Assembly (NCBI RefSeq): GCF_030272615.1
Contig: NC_081409.1
Span: forward strand, 620,212,255-620,276,254
Direction of reading: 5' to 3'
Length of the DNA: 64,000 nt
From: Cryptomeria japonica
Lineage: Eukaryota; Streptophyta; Pinopsida; Cupressales; Cupressaceae
Shown here: positions 1-12,913 of the stretch, piece by piece
Position numbering within the stretch: position 1 is the stretch's first letter
How the letters are laid out: each line of letters starts with the position of its first letter
Position numbers and translations under genes: made by a program
Notes under the pieces: generated by a model
What the model was told of the DNA's origin: nothing
Database searches by the model: none
What the model saw: only the letters and a program-made list of their open reading frames with translations

Positions 1-1125
1 AATCAGTTACAGCATCTTGTCACGGCTATCCCCATTCTTTCCTTTGCTCAGAAAAAAAGATGCAATAATTAAAATTCTCCTTCCATGAATCTCAAATCCT
101 TCTTTGAAAGCAAATGGCGAAAATTGCATCTTCTATAAAGCCAAACTGTCCTTGATGGCTGTCTCAAGTGTGTGGGAAAAATTAAGTGTAGAAAACAATG
201 GTGTTGAGATGGAAAACAACACACATAAGGATCCATGTAATATAGTTCTTGTCTCCAAAATCCTCCCAGATTTTCACATCAAGAATCGTCGAATCTGTTG
301 TGCAATTTAAATAATCTTTGTGAATTCTTGTTCAAGGTGGTATTTCTTGCTTCCTTAATTAGAGATACATGTTCCTCGTCCAAATCTTGATGAAATCATT
401 TACTTGATAACAATTCCAGGGATGCAATCTTGACCATTGTGTTGGGCCTACCCAACTTAGAATTGATATCAATAAGGTGAAATGTCTTACCCATGGATTG
501 AGCTTTGGATGTCTTTGATCGACATACTATCCACTTAGCCATTACCTCTTTCCTCTTAGTCTTCAATTCCTCAGTGAACACTCCGACAAGATGTGTCCTT
601 GGCATCCCCCATATTATAACAAACTCTCCTAAAAATAGAAGTGATTGCACCGTGTGCCCATCCACTATGTTGGCAAGTTATCATTCCCACTTGTTCTCTT
701 CATTTGATGAAGATTCACAAACAGCTAACTGAACCTCATGATTATAAGCCTAAGCCCCAATGAGACCCCTAATGTTTTGGGGGGCTGATCCCTGCAAGGT
801 ATAATGTAAATCAGCTGGAAATAGATCACCGTGATTCACTCGGGATCTCATCCCAATCAGTGCCAGGATGGTTGGACTAATTGTCCTCTATAGTGAGCTC
901 TTCCAATAACACTTCCATGTGATGAAATCTTCTCAATTAGCCTCAATCTACTGCTATCAATGACTGTAAACATCAAAAGCAATAACATGAATATAATGCA
1001 ATGACTGCAAATATGACAAACATGTGCAAAAAGAAGCCATGTGAACAATGTAGATGCATTGGGCAGCCACAGCCAAACTGAAAACTCTCCATTTAAATTT
1101 ACCAACTGGCATCTATTCTTTCCTA
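1..1125. other. no recognisable gene
   Basis: Only short open frames that overlap on both strands are present, with no family motif. I see nothing to annotate here; it may be the distal part of THO5 intron 5. Confidence 0.4.
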
Positions 1126-1201
1126 AGTTACCATTTCTGGTTCAGGCTCGGGTTGGGCTTAAAATTTTTTGCCCTTTGGGTTCGTGGATTGGGTTCGTCA
1201 G

Positions 1202-1261
<60 letters not shown>

Positions 1262-1799
1262 GCAAAAATTTAAAGATATATACAGAATTATAAAACTAAA
1301 TACATATAGTATGTTACTTTATCATTGACCAATGCCAAATACCAATTGATAGTTCAGAATTTCAATATTATCATATTATGTCATATGCCATATAATATAA
1401 TCAATGAATCATACATGTCTACAATTCAAATGAAAATGGTAGTGATAAAGATAAATATGTCTAACTAGTGGGGATTTGGGAGTGGATTTGGGAGTTTGAG
1501 GGGTAGCAATGATAAGCTGCACAACGTGTTAGATGTGAGGAAAACCCAACGATAGAAGGCGTGCTTTTAGGGACATTTTAGGGTTTTTGGATGCGAAAAA
1601 AGGTCAAAAATTTATATTTTTGTTATGTTTTGGCCCTCAACGCCTTTGGATATGCTCGGGTTTGTACTTGGGTTCGTACTTGGCGAACCCAAACGCCTGG
1701 GTACGTACCCAAGGCGTACCTAAGCGAACCTCCAAGCAAACCCAAACTAGAGCGACCCTTGTTCGGGTGCGTGGACCAAAACTAGAGAACCTGGTAACA
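1126..1799. mobile_element. possible non-autonomous element, ends GTTACC
   Basis: The left end reads GTTACCATTTCTGGTTC and the right end, on the other strand, GTTACCAGGTTC. GC-rich repeats of the form GGGTTCG and CGAACCC flank an AT-rich core that includes a TA microsatellite. A similar layout with GTTAC ends occurs at 18267-18996. No clear target duplication was found, so element status is tentative. Confidence 0.3.
1208..1256. repeat. (TA)n microsatellite
   Basis: About 24 uninterrupted TA dinucleotides lie inside the element at 1126-1799. Confidence 0.97.
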
Positions 1800-2919
1800 T
1801 AGATTCTTTCTCATGGCTGGGAATCCCTGCAAAACAGCTAGTGTAAATGCTAATGACATAATGTGGTGGCTGATAACATAGATAACAGCAATGTTGGGGC
1901 TGAAAATTAGGTTCTCTGCTATCCTAGGAATGCTTTCGATGTTGTATGAGGATAGCACCTCCTCATTGCTCAACCTCCTCATGTTTTGTTGGTAGTCCCC
2001 TGCACCAATATCCCAATTTGGACTCTTTCATCATACTCGTGGTACTACCCTTGCATTCATGAGAACTCCTATCATTGTGCCATGGGCTGCCATACTCATG
2101 AAATCAGCTAGTGTGCTAGCATATTCAACTGGAATCAGCAATCCAAAGTCAGATAATAATAAGATCAGCAATATAGCTTTGGTACAGCAGTCATTAATCA
2201 GTAATATCAACAGTTTGGAAGCTGGAAATAACTGATCAGAGACTAAAAATCCTCCCACAAATAGCTGCACACCACTGAAATCCATCAAAATCAGTGGTGG
2301 CCTTGTGATGGAAAATACTTGTTCATATGCTAGTTGTTGGGTGAATATTTTGTCACTAGCGTACCAATGACAAAATATATAATTCACACAAAGCTATGTT
2401 GAGAAATTAATCTCTCCTCTCAACAAGGGGAGGTTCCCTTTGAAATTCTTCTCTAATTACAAGAAACTTAAATCTGTGGGTAAGTTTCGGACATATAACT
2501 CTCTTTTTTCAGAGTTTATGTATTCTCCCTCCACTTTGTTACAATTCTCTATCACTTTTGATACTTGAAGAAATGAACAAACTAATCCAACAAATTACAC
2601 CAAAACTTACAATCAAGAAGCACAAAGTCTTTCTTGAATGTAATTCTAACTAAGCTAATTATTACAAATGATAGGAAATTTAACTTGCAGCTCAAAGTCT
2701 TAGTTGGCACAAAATTTCGGCAAAGTTTTGCTAAGCATATCAAAGATAAATATTTACAAATGAGGGTCCCCTTTATATAGAAAAAGAGTGGAGAAAAATG
2801 TGGGCACAATTGACTAATTCAACTGCACAATCCCACTTGACTACAACTTATGCATAAAGAAAATGTGCAGCTGCGAGAAAACTTGCAGCATCTAAAAATG
2901 CAACTACATGAAAACCTAG
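1800..2919. other. no recognisable gene
   Basis: Unassigned AT-rich sequence. A 118-codon minus-strand open frame (2387-2031) has no motif I recognise and is probably chance. Confidence 0.35.
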
Positions 2920-3894
2920 TGTCGATGTGACACTTTATTCTTCTTTCCCCTCCTCATTACTTTTCTAACATTCTTTGAACTGGGACAAGACAGCTTCTAT
3001 TTCGGCTTTGTCCGGCATGATGGTGGAACTGGAAATGGCTTACTGATCATTAGAAGAATAATATCATTAGGCGAGACGAAAATCCGGAGTCAAACGGGAC
3101 TTATGAAAAAGATTATCAAAAACTGATAGGTCGGAGAAAAAAGTCCGACATGTCAATTAGAGGAATAAGGCTCACTGCATGTCGGACTTTAAAGTCCGAC
3201 ATGTCAGTTAGGGGAAAAACTCAATTTGGCAGGTCGGAGAAAAAAGTCCGACCTGCACTTTAAAGGTCTGGGAAATTCTATTGATACATCGGACTTTAAA
3301 GTCCGATGTGCCAACTAAAAGTCAGTCGGCTGACATGTCGAGTTTTAAAACTCGACCTGTCAGTTGAGGAAGTAACAAAGGACTGACATGTCGGAATTTT
3401 AAAACCCGACCTGTCAGTTGAGAAAGTAACAAAGGACTGACATGTCGGGTTTTAAAACCCGACCTGTCTGTTGAGGAAGTAACAAAGGACTGACATGTTG
3501 GGTTTTAAAACCCGACCTGTCAGTTGAGGAAGAGCAAAGAAAAACCCTCGCATGTCGGGGTTTAAAACCCGACATGCCAGTTAAGGGTATTTTGACCTCA
3601 CATGTCGAGGTTTAAACCCCGACATGTGAGTTGGGAAAGCGGCAAGACTATGCACATCGGACTTTAAAGTCTGATATGCTGACATGACTCACTGAAGGTC
3701 GAACTTTAAAGTCTGACTTGCCAGTCAAAACATAAAAACTTTCTAACGTCTAAACGACCAAACATAAAGACAAAAAACGAAACGCGAGTAATCGACTAGG
3801 TCAATTAGCCTATCTCGAAGCCTGTGAGGAACGAAACGGACGAGTTTCGTAGGGTTGCTTCATGATGTTGGCCGCGCCAAAATCGAGAACAACA
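2920..3894 (-). mobile_element. solo LTR with internal palindrome array
   Basis: The segment starts TGTCGATGTGACAC and ends GAGAACAACA, giving TG...CA termini with the imperfect inverted pair TGTCG/CAACA. It is flanked by CTAG on both sides (2916-2919 and 3895-3898), with the next right-hand base also compatible. On the minus strand an AATAAA (2939-2934) lies close to the end, so I orient the LTR on the minus strand. It interrupts or abuts the decayed reading frame at 3895-5020. No second LTR or coding region of its own was found, hence solo LTR. A 4-bp duplication is short, so the limits carry some doubt. Confidence 0.55.
3130..3717. repeat. array of about 12 covarying palindromes
   Basis: Twelve inverted repeats lie head to tail; four (3331-3521) have a regular 53-54 bp period, each followed by a conserved spacer with AGTAACAAAGGACT. 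Every unit is centred on TTTAAA, TTTTAAAA or a GAAAAAG loop. The arms differ between units but stay self-complementary, for example CATGTCGGACTTT (3178-3203, perfect), ACATCGGACTTT (3285-3308, perfect), GTCGAGTTTT (3336-3355, perfect), CTCACATGTCGAGGTTT (3597-3630, one mismatch) and GCAGGTCGGA with a 7-nt loop (3229-3255). Confidence 0.9.
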
Positions 3895-5020
3895 CTAGTA
3901 GAGCCTTGTAATGATTGGGCATATCAAGAACAGAAGTTTAAGGTTGTAAACCATTTTCACCATGGCCTTTAATTCATGTATCATGCAAACAACCCTTATC
4001 CCTATCATGTTTAATTGGTGATATTCAACAAGAAATTCCAATTTTGCAAATATCTCATTCGATAACTTCCTTAGGAGAGTGTTATTGAGTACATCCAAGA
4101 CAAATCACACATTACCGTAATGAAGTATCTTTCCTTGAAGTCTTCTTACAGTCCCTCTAACTTTCTTAATGGGAACACCATGCCTACTCAACTCATGATG
4201 ATACCCTCTACTCAATCCTAAAAATTTAGGCACCAAGCAATGCTCGTACAATTTAAGCCAAGTATAAGCACCAAAAGATGGCTCACCTTTGGATGTAGTA
4301 GTGATCGTTGCCCATTGGCATTCCACTCCCCTTGCCAAGACACATCTTGGAGTTTCCTCATTGATGCCTAGTACCACTACCACTTTGCTTTTGCTTTTCA
4401 TTTCATGATGAACTTCCCCATAAATTGCTCCCCATGCAATCTCCATGTTTTGTTGATCTCTCAAAGAGCTATGATACAAAAATATTTGCACATCTCTTGT
4501 TCATCCCAAAGAATGATTAATTATCTTGCCTTTTTGGTGCTAGGGATGTGTAGCATAAACCTCCCAACTTGTTTGTAGCTTGATACCCGCAATGCCATAT
4601 CTAACTTAGTTACAAAATTTTGAATATTGAAATGGCACTTATTTTGCTTACCTTCTAGCATCACATACCTTGATGTAACATCTCCATTTGGTCCTCAAGT
4701 AAAGTGAGGTGACAATTTGGTGAAAGTGTCCATTGTCCTTCACTGTCCATTTTGGGTGACTATCATATTGTAGATCTTCATTAAACATCCTATAAACTTG
4801 TGAAGCCTCATCAAGGGGATGTGCAACATGTTAGCCCCAAAATATTAATCACCGCATACCTTGTGCTTTCTCATGGTTAATCTTAACCATTATTCTATCC
4901 ACATATAAAGGATGGAGAATCTCTAGCCAACAATGGGAGTAGTTCCATCAATGACATAGTCTCCTGGATCCCACTCCATTGCATATGAATGTCCTTGATC
5001 TTGAAGAAAGGGATCCTTAT
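3895..5020 (-). pseudogene. decayed reading frame of unknown family
   Basis: From about 4930 down to 3895 a single minus-strand frame reads as protein-like sequence broken only by stop codons (including TGA near 4110 and 4515, TAG near 4530 and several TAA near 4580-4660). Recognisable continuity includes PLDEASQVYRMFNEDLQYD, VKDNGHFHQIVTSLYLRTKW, GVECQWATITTTSKGEPSF and LGLSRGYHHELSRHGVPIKK. A frameshift separates it from AMEWDPGDYVIDGTTPIVG further upstream. I do not recognise the protein. Its setting beside an LTR suggests an old transposon-encoded product, but that is inference. Confidence 0.45.
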
Positions 5021-5817
5021 GCCCTAATCTATAAAGTATGGCCTTCATCTCCTTAATGGAATACAAGATTTAATATCATTTAAAAGCCTTTGGTACTAGT
5101 AAACAATTTTGGGGCCTCAATTTAGTATAATAACTCTTGAATAAGATCCATACCCTCTTCCTTTCATAAACCCTCAACTCTCTTTGATTGGGATGCCTCA
5201 AGATGTTAGCCTTACCTTACAAGCTAGTAGGATCAAAGACTCTAATATCACTACAAGGCAACGTCACTATGCCAAAAGCTTGGACTAATGGTGAACAACA
5301 CCCATTGACATTAAGAGTGAGATTTTTATTCTACTAGAGTGCCAACACAAGACAACCCCTCATGGACATGTGATTGTTGGCCCCACCATCTAGTTCATGT
5401 ACATGCTCACCGACAAAATGAAGGAACGTCTATTGAGGTTTAGCCAGCATACTAGGTTTTCATCCAATAGGGAGATTATAGGCCATGCTAGTTTATTGTA
5501 AATTCTATGATTGAACATTATTTTTCCAAGTTGTACACCTACAAACATCCTTATTGTTTTCTACTAAGCGATTAGTGGTTATCGGGCATTGATAATAAGG
5601 AGCTTTATTTGTCAAAATACTTGGTCATACCCCCTCGTCCAAAACCTACCATACCTCTTCATACTTGGGAATATTATGATGATTATTTGAAAGGCTATTC
5701 AAGTGGTTGTTTAGATCTAAACCACACTAAATTTCTAAAGTTTAATTCTAAACTATGTCACAACATATTTCAAAGGGGCCAATCAAATCAAGTTACTGAT
5801 ATGGCTGATTAGCGTGA
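5021..5817. other. no recognisable gene
   Basis: Possible continuation of the decayed minus-strand coding sequence, too damaged to follow. A 67-codon plus-strand frame at 5609-5812 has no recognised motif. Confidence 0.3.
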
Positions 5818-6320
5818 GCTGCAACCAAAGAAACGAGAATCGCCAAAAATCGCCGAGTTTGGGTAATTTTCGAGTCGAGTCAAGCTGGAAAGTCCAGGGG
5901 GCTCGGACTCGAAGTCGGCTGAGTGTGGGGCCCAAAATCGCCCAAACTCGGACTTGGCGATTTTGGCCGAGTTTGGCGAGTCCCAACTCCCAAACTTGAC
6001 CGGTGGCATCTAACTTCTAATATGTTTCGAATTGATTTGTTTTGGTTTATATTATGCTTTGAGCCTAAAAGTGAACTTCATTTCATTCATTTGGCAAAAT
6101 AGGAGGAGAAAGGTGATTTGTGAGGAGAAACAATAGAAAAATAACACCTGACACCTTTATAAAATAATAAAAGTCTTTTGGGCTCTAAATTTCTTGAGTT
6201 TTTCACTTTGTCGAGTCCAACCGAGTCTAAACTGAGTTTTTTTTGCCGAGCTCGAGTCCCGAGTCAAGTCGGCCTCGCCAAGTCCGAGCCAAGTCCGAGT
6301 CCCGTTTCTATGGCTGCAGC
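5818..6320. mobile_element. putative inverted-repeat element
   Basis: The left end GCTGCAACCAAAGAAACGAG matches the inverse of the right end (GCTGCAGCCATAGAAACGGG) at 17 of 20 positions. Inside each end are GC-rich runs of GAGTC and CGAGT, with an AT-rich core between. No target duplication is visible. The layout resembles the elements at 1126-1799 and 18267-18996, but the terminal sequence differs. Confidence 0.45.
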
Positions 6321-9300
6321 ACTTGGAAATAGTCTGCCACAGCCTCTGAATGAGTTTTAAATTGCTTTTGACAATTGTGCCACAAGCAGGAGTCTAAAGT
6401 TGGGTCAAGGAAGTTACTTGCAGGATTTTTATGTAAGTATACCAGTTATTTTTTAAGGTTTCATTGCATAAAGTACTTAACCATCTCATGAATCATAGCA
6501 TGCTAGAAGAAAATAATATCCATATCGAAATTGCAATCCTTGTGGATGGTATCTGAAGGCACTTGTTGTCAATATTAAAGCATGGTGGAATGATCAAAGG
6601 AAAAAGGTAGCTACACCAATTGAAAAGACTAAATCCCTACTTGGAGGTGTTGAAGCTGATACAAACTAATAATGTAAAGGTTATATGCTTATATCAAAAC
6701 TGCAAACTAGCAATATATATTATGCATCAAATCTTTCCGAAGCACAAAGAATCAAGTAATTTACTTCTTGCATTTGCCTACATTTATTTGATGAAATGCT
6801 CATTTTCTAAATGGTGGATAGTTACCTAACAAAATGCTTAATTGTAATTATTGAATAACAATAATTGTTTTCATATCATATTGTAAAACTGGATGTTTTA
6901 CCGCCTATAAATATTCTTCCTTTATTGAAGATCCTAGACAATTTACCAACAAATCTTGTTTATCATTGTAATTGATCCTAGTCAGTTAATCCATTGGATC
7001 CAACTTTAGTTTTTGATATATTCTCTGTCTTGCACATGTACCAAAATCGAGTGAGTTAGTATGCCATTTTGGCATTGACACAATCCTACATGTACTCAGC
7101 TGGTTTGGATTGATCAGACTTTGCGCTCACTATAAATCATTTTAACTTGATCGATTTTATGATTTTGCTTTTATTGTAAGTCAGTCGGTTAGCCCCCAAC
7201 ATCTTTATGTAATTCCTTTGTCCTTGTTCTAAGCTATGTATGCTCTCACCTTTCTGACACTAGGATCTAAGTGGTCAGAAAGAGAATTTGAGGTGATAGT
7301 AAAATTTCCTTCAGATTTGAGCAACGTCGTGTGGGGGTTATTACAGTGAACATGTGTGTGCCACCATGCATCTATTGGTGTGAAAACGTAAGATGCCCCC
7401 AGTGGCTACATGATGTGAGAACGTGAGAGTGTGGTGCTCCCTAGAAGTGGTGGTCAGGTACTAAATTAGGTTATGCCTCCTAGGTGAGGTGTAATGAACT
7501 ATACAGAAAAGTGCAATATGTAACATTAGAGTATCAAAAGGATCTGGAGGTGGTGTGGAGTTGTTCACCCTAGGCTAAATGTTGAAAGATATGCAAGTGA
7601 AATGTTAAAGGTGTAGAGTATAGATTCAATTGCTATCAAACCTCTCAAGTGTGATCATGAGTGCTACAAGAGTTGCCACTTGGGCTACGATGTGAGAAAA
7701 CATAGGGTATTAAAACGAAAAAATATTGTCCGTGCACTGGAATTTGGAACTGTGATGCATGTTGTAGACATTGTGAATACTTGTGTTGGTTGTTACCACT
7801 GAGAAAGTACCCATGAACCTATATTTGCAAAACTAATGTAAAAAGAATGCTAAGGAAGAAGGTAAGGTAAAGATTACAAGTCTAGGTGCAGTTACATGTG
7901 CTAGTTGAACTAGAGACAGAAACATAAGTACAAATGACTTAATAAACTATCAAAGTGTGTTGGATATCTAATATTGGTAGGTCCTTAGTTGGAGAGGGGT
8001 TAGACCTCTATTGGATGGATAAGGTGGAGATGTCAAAACAGAATGAGGCCAGAAGAATGTGTAGGTTGTAGGAAGCTTTGAGTAACACCTTGGAAACTGG
8101 ATATCTATGAAAGAGCATAAGCAAGTCAAGGGGCAACTATGCAGATTGGTGTCATGTGACTATGCTATAGGAAAATTGTTAGAATCTTAAAAGATGATAA
8201 ACCCAAAATATCGAGTGGAAATGAATAGAAATAAAACCAGTAAATGATACAAGATCAAAATAACAACACTGAGTTAGCCTCCAATAGAAAACTGCAAATG
8301 CTAAAGAAGCAAAATAGCATTAGGAGAATGCAAAATGCAATTTTAATGCAATAAAATGAGTGCTAAGACTAGCTAGAGAGTGAGTACAAATGTAGATTAG
8401 CCTTGCTTATAAAGGCAAGAGGCATGAGAGAAGAGACCGCAAGATATGGACATGTGTCTCAATCATAAAGGAGAGTAGTTAGAGTCAAAACACAACTCAA
8501 CAAGTATCCAACCACAAATATTTAATGCCGGCTACCTAAGTGAAACTTAAGTAAATGTAAGTGGGAATAAACCACATACACCAACAAAAATCATAAACAA
8601 AGGTTCTAGTAAGGAATAATATCAAGACTACATGCCCCATGAGGTAGACAATAGATGACATTATTATAAGTACAATATAGAAGCAAGTCATTGTAACAAG
8701 GTGGCATTGAAATGGATCTACGAAGCTCTAAGCATAATGTGGAGCAGACGTCACAAATAGAAGACAAGTGCTACATAAATTGAGATAGAAATGAAGTGTG
8801 TACCTATGGTGCTATCGACGTGATATGGGAACTATCATAGAAAGGAAAATGTTTGAATGAGTTGTAACTTGGGAAATCAAGGATGTGGGAAAAGAGGTGG
8901 AAAAGCTCACAATGGGCATCAGGAGTACCATTCAAAGTGTTGGTTGTAATGTTTGTTATGTTGAAAATAAAATATGGACTAAGCCACAACGTTGCTCATG
9001 TCCATGCATCATAAGTACATGACATCATGTATTTAATTGTTGTCCCCTTGTATTAACATGCCATATATGTATCCATCTTCTTCGATGCTTGAGCTCTTCA
9101 TGTCTACCTCTGAACTTTGTTGGAGCTGAAAGTGATTTTGGTGGTTATGGTGTAGGTGAATCCAAAACAAATATTCACCAGCTGAGTAGAAAGAAGGGAA
9201 GGAAGTGAAAGGAATGTACACCAAGAAGTTTAGTGAGATCTATCTATTGGAATATGTAGAGTTCAAAGGAAAAGCTTCGAGAAGAACTATGTAAATTTGT

Positions 9301-9363
9301 TTAAATCAACATTTCAAATGACACTATGTGATCCATCATGATGAAAGTAGAAGGACTGACAAA
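6321..9363. other. no recognisable gene
   Basis: About 3 kb without a supported gene. Parts at 8180-8560 resemble the LTRs at 17298 and 20260 in word content (GCTTATAAAGGCAAGAGG, stretches of CTCAACC), so this is probably old retrotransposon sequence. Confidence 0.35.
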
Positions 9364-9368
9364 AGATG

Positions 9369-10431
9369 TGTTGACGTGTATTTTGTACACTATCAAACAC
9401 AGAATAAAATACCTAAGGGTACCTTATCCTCTCTTGAATAAAGCCTCTAATTGCTGAAGATATCGCAGAAAAGGATCAATCAGGATGACTCCAAGGTTCT
9501 TTGATGTAGGGTCTCTACGTGTGGATAAGCACCAGTGGTCGTTGTGAATGCTGTTTCATCAAGGGGTCTTACGTATCCGAATTGCAGGAACAGAAAATTC
9601 CTAAACTAACAAGTTCTCAAAAAAGATCAAAAGATAGGGTTTGCAAGAGACGAATTCTAACCTAATCCTAAGAATGACTCAATGTAGGCTAGACTTGGTA
9701 AGATTCTACCAATTTCAGTATTGCCAAGGAATAACAACTCTACTGAAATTGATGCGATCTTCTAAGGTGACTAATGATTTTTCAATTCATCAAGAATCAT
9801 AGACACTACCATGAAGGTACATATCAATAGTTCAATAATGATTGAAGGTTTAAGCAATCCAAATATCTCCAGTTGACCACACAAGGCGTTCTTACAATCA
9901 GTAAGAAGCTAGTGGTTTGGAACGTGAATCTCACCAAAGATCAAGCCCAACACTTAGTCCTTCAAACTTAAATGCTATTTCGATTGAGAATGATTCAAGA
10001 AAGTAAACAACCATGAAGATAGCCACAAGAATTGCAATAAAACACCATAACTTCAATATTTTATTGATCTCAAAGCCAAAATAGACAACAATTGCTTGAA
10101 ATTCTTTCTTCAATGCTCAATCTTGCTACAAAATAACTCTCTTCTCTCTAAAATCTGATTTCTAATCTCTCATCTAATATCTAATATCTCATTTCTAATG
10201 ACAAAATGAAAATGAGTGAGGGTATATATAGCATCCTCAATTACAATGAACGGCCCAGATCAAAAGAAGATCAACGGCTGAGATTCTGACACCTAAACCC
10301 TAATTAGGGTTTATTACAAAAAGTTCCCTTTTTAGTTGAACAATATTAAATGCATAGCCAAATATTTAATTGGCACAAAAATCTAGGAAACATAGACCAA
10401 TGATAATTAAGGTGCCACATCATCTACAACA
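9369..10431 (-). repeat. LTR-like 3' segment of the 5.8-kb unit
   Basis: On the minus strand it starts TGTTGTAGATG directly after the purine tract AGAAGAGAGG and ends CACGTCAACA. A TATATATA lies at 10230-10223. The last 75 bases (AAGAGAGGATA, then ATTTTATTCTGTGTT and the ACACGTCAACA end) closely match the end of the plus-strand solo LTR at 54127-56321, so both belong to one LTR lineage. The distance from TATA to LTR end is about 800 bp in both. Confidence 0.6.
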
Positions 10432-12092
10432 ACCTCTCTTCTAGAACCTTATTCCCTTTCCAATGCTCTTTCTTAGCATATGCAATGAATCTGGACACAA
10501 TTCCTTCAATCTCAGCAATAGGAATCTCGAGAAGATTCCTCATTCGTTCCTCCAAGTGGATAACCTGATCAAAGGCCTTGAGAAGAGCCGCATCCCATCC
10601 AGGTTTGAGTTCTTTGATCTTCTCAATCATAGGATGACTGGAGATGTCTGCCACTGTCCTGAGCTTGATCGGCCACTCTGTAAACTTTACATTTTCTGAT
10701 GAAATCTAAAGGCAATCTAGAATGCATCTTTCTTTTCACTTCTAAATCACTTGAGAGATTCATCCAAAAGTCTTCTACCTGAAATTCGTGCTTGTACTTC
10801 CTACCATATGTCTCCTCTATATACCCATAAGGATCAAAATTCTCCCTCAAGGCAAAGAATGCGAATGAATATGAGGCCAACTCCCTCTCTGCATCATCCA
10901 AGGCTAGAGCATTAGGACATACCTCAACTGAATTCCCCAATATGATGGGCACGGGAGCTCCATTTCTATGCCTATGTCTGAATGTCTTCGCATAGTCTGC
11001 CAACTGCCTAGCCACCTCAAGTAGCACTATCTTGTCTATCGGATACCTCGGCAACATGTATGGGGGTGAAGGACATCCATGGACTCTAATATATGTAAAC
11101 TTTTGAAACTGGATGAACCAAGCACCGTACCTCTTTATAAGTTCTTGTGCATCTTGAGATAGTCGATTGTGAATCCCACCCTGCAATATTCTAGTGATGT
11201 TCATTGTGAAGGTATCATTGACTAACTTGTAGTCACTTCCTGGTGGATGATGCAAATGAACATAAGAATCACAAACTCTGACTTCCCTGGGTCCTCTTCC
11301 GATCACTCCTCTGTGAGGTAGTCCTGCATATTCGAAACTCCTGATCAAGGCATATATGACGTATGAGCTCATGTGGAATGACTTGGTAGCCTTTAGTCTT
11401 CTCAACTGGACGTCCAAGCAATAGCTAATAATTCTAGCCCAATGAATCGTTCCTTTTCCTTGAACTATCACTTGGATGAAGTAGAACATCCACTTCTCAA
11501 AATAGAAGGCTTGAGGTGCCCCTGTAACTCGATTGAGCAAAGTTATCAAATCTCTGTACTCCTCTTGGAAGTCAATCCTATGTGGTGTGTTGGGAATCTT
11601 GCTCAGGCGAGGACGACTTTTGAGTAACCAACTCTTATTGATGATGTTCAAGCAAGAGTCTGGATCATCTTCATACATGGACCTGGCTCCTTCTAAGCTT
11701 TTGTAAATCATATCTTTATGCTCTGGAAGATGGAGAGCCTCACTTATAGCCTCCTCTGAAAGGTAAGCCAAAGTGTTCCCTTCCTTGGACACGATCGATC
11801 TTGATTGTGGGTCATAATGGCGAGCACACTCGATCATCAGCTCATGGCACTAGACTGCTGGAGGGAAACCGGCCGCCTTGATGATGCCACTTTCAATTAT
11901 TCTCCTTGCGACGGGTGATGGCTTGCCAATGTAAGGGACCTCTCGAAACTTCTTGACACTGAAGTTTCCCAAGTTGGTATCTCCAATGTTGCTCCACTTT
12001 GACACGATCTTGGTCTCCAATTCTTCATTCCTCTGATCTTCTTTCATGAGAGCTGGACGACTAGTGGATGCTCCTGCCTTTGGGGTCGCCAT
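10424..12092 (-). pseudogene. broken ORF of a conifer-type retroelement, unknown function
   Basis: The frame starts at ATG 12092 (MATPKAGASTSRPALMKEDQ), just after a possible splice acceptor TTGTGTAG. It reads to a TAG at 11852-11850 (AAGFPPAV, stop, CHELMIECARHYDPQ), then on in the same frame for about 390 codons. A one-base shift near 10681-10690 moves the frame to FTEWPIKLRTVADISSHPMI, which continues to VLEERLL and a stop at the LTR-like boundary. Together this is about 550 codons with one nonsense change and one frameshift. The middle has a helical pattern (FEKWMFYFIQVIVQGKGTIH, SSYVIYALIRSFEYAGLPHR). I do not recognise a named domain; a gag-like or transposon-associated protein is a guess. 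Confidence 0.6.
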
Positions 12093-12552
12093 CTTGACAC
12101 CTACACAACATTTCATAATGAGTAATATATTTTGCAACGTAGAAATATAGAGTAGAAAGGAAGATTTAAGATCTTAATTAGGAAACTTCATGATAAATCT
12201 TTGAGTTATCATTTCCTAATTAACTACGCAACTTTCAAAAACTTGAAGTTCAAAATTCAAAATTTCAACATTGGGACTAGGATGATCTTGCCATACCTCC
12301 ACTTGAGAATTAATTCTAAAAAATGATGCAAAAATAAGGAGAATTCGCTAGGCAAAATGTAGATTGAAGTCCTTCCTTTAGCAAAATGCGCCTCCTTTAA
12401 TCTTCTCAAGCATCAACTCCACCACCTTAAGCCTTTAACACTTAGGATAATTCGCTCCAACTAGACCAGATTTCGCACCTCCTTCCTTGCTCCTCAAATC
12501 GCACTTGAAATAATGAATGAATGATGATTAAAATTGTTCAAAATACCCCCCA

Positions 12553-12560
12553 TTATATAG
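12553..12560 (-). promoter_or_regulatory. TATA box upstream of the broken ORF
   Basis: The minus strand reads CTATATAA within CCCTATATAATGGG. It lies about 460 bp upstream of the ORF start and downstream of the hairpin array. A possible 5' UTR intron runs from GTGGAG|GTATGG near 12292 to TTGTGTAG near 12100. Confidence 0.5.
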
Positions 12561-12913
12561 GGCGCTCACCATTTCATCTCCCCATAGGCCGACTTGGCAA
12601 AATAGGCCAAAAAATAAATAAATTTGCAAAAAAAAAAACAAGAGGCCGACCTAATAAAATGGATAAAAATAATACTTGAAGCGCTCCTTTTTTCAATTTT
12701 AATTTAATAAAAATTAATTTTAAATGCCTTTATAATTAAAATTTCGATTTTCTAAGGCTCAAAATTAATTTATTAAATGCCATGCGCCTTTATTAAATGC
12801 CAATTTAATTTAAATTTTTCAAATATTTCGAAGTTGATGATTTTGGCATTTCATGCGATTTGGAGGATGTCAACGTTGGGATATGGCAAAAAAATAAAGA
12901 ATGCACATGTTAA

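Noticed and set aside
1041-1328. Frames rich in Tyr-Ile repeats
   Set aside because: Translation of a TA microsatellite.
10463-10699. 78-codon plus-strand frame
   Set aside because: Antisense shadow of the broken ORF of the 5.8-kb unit.
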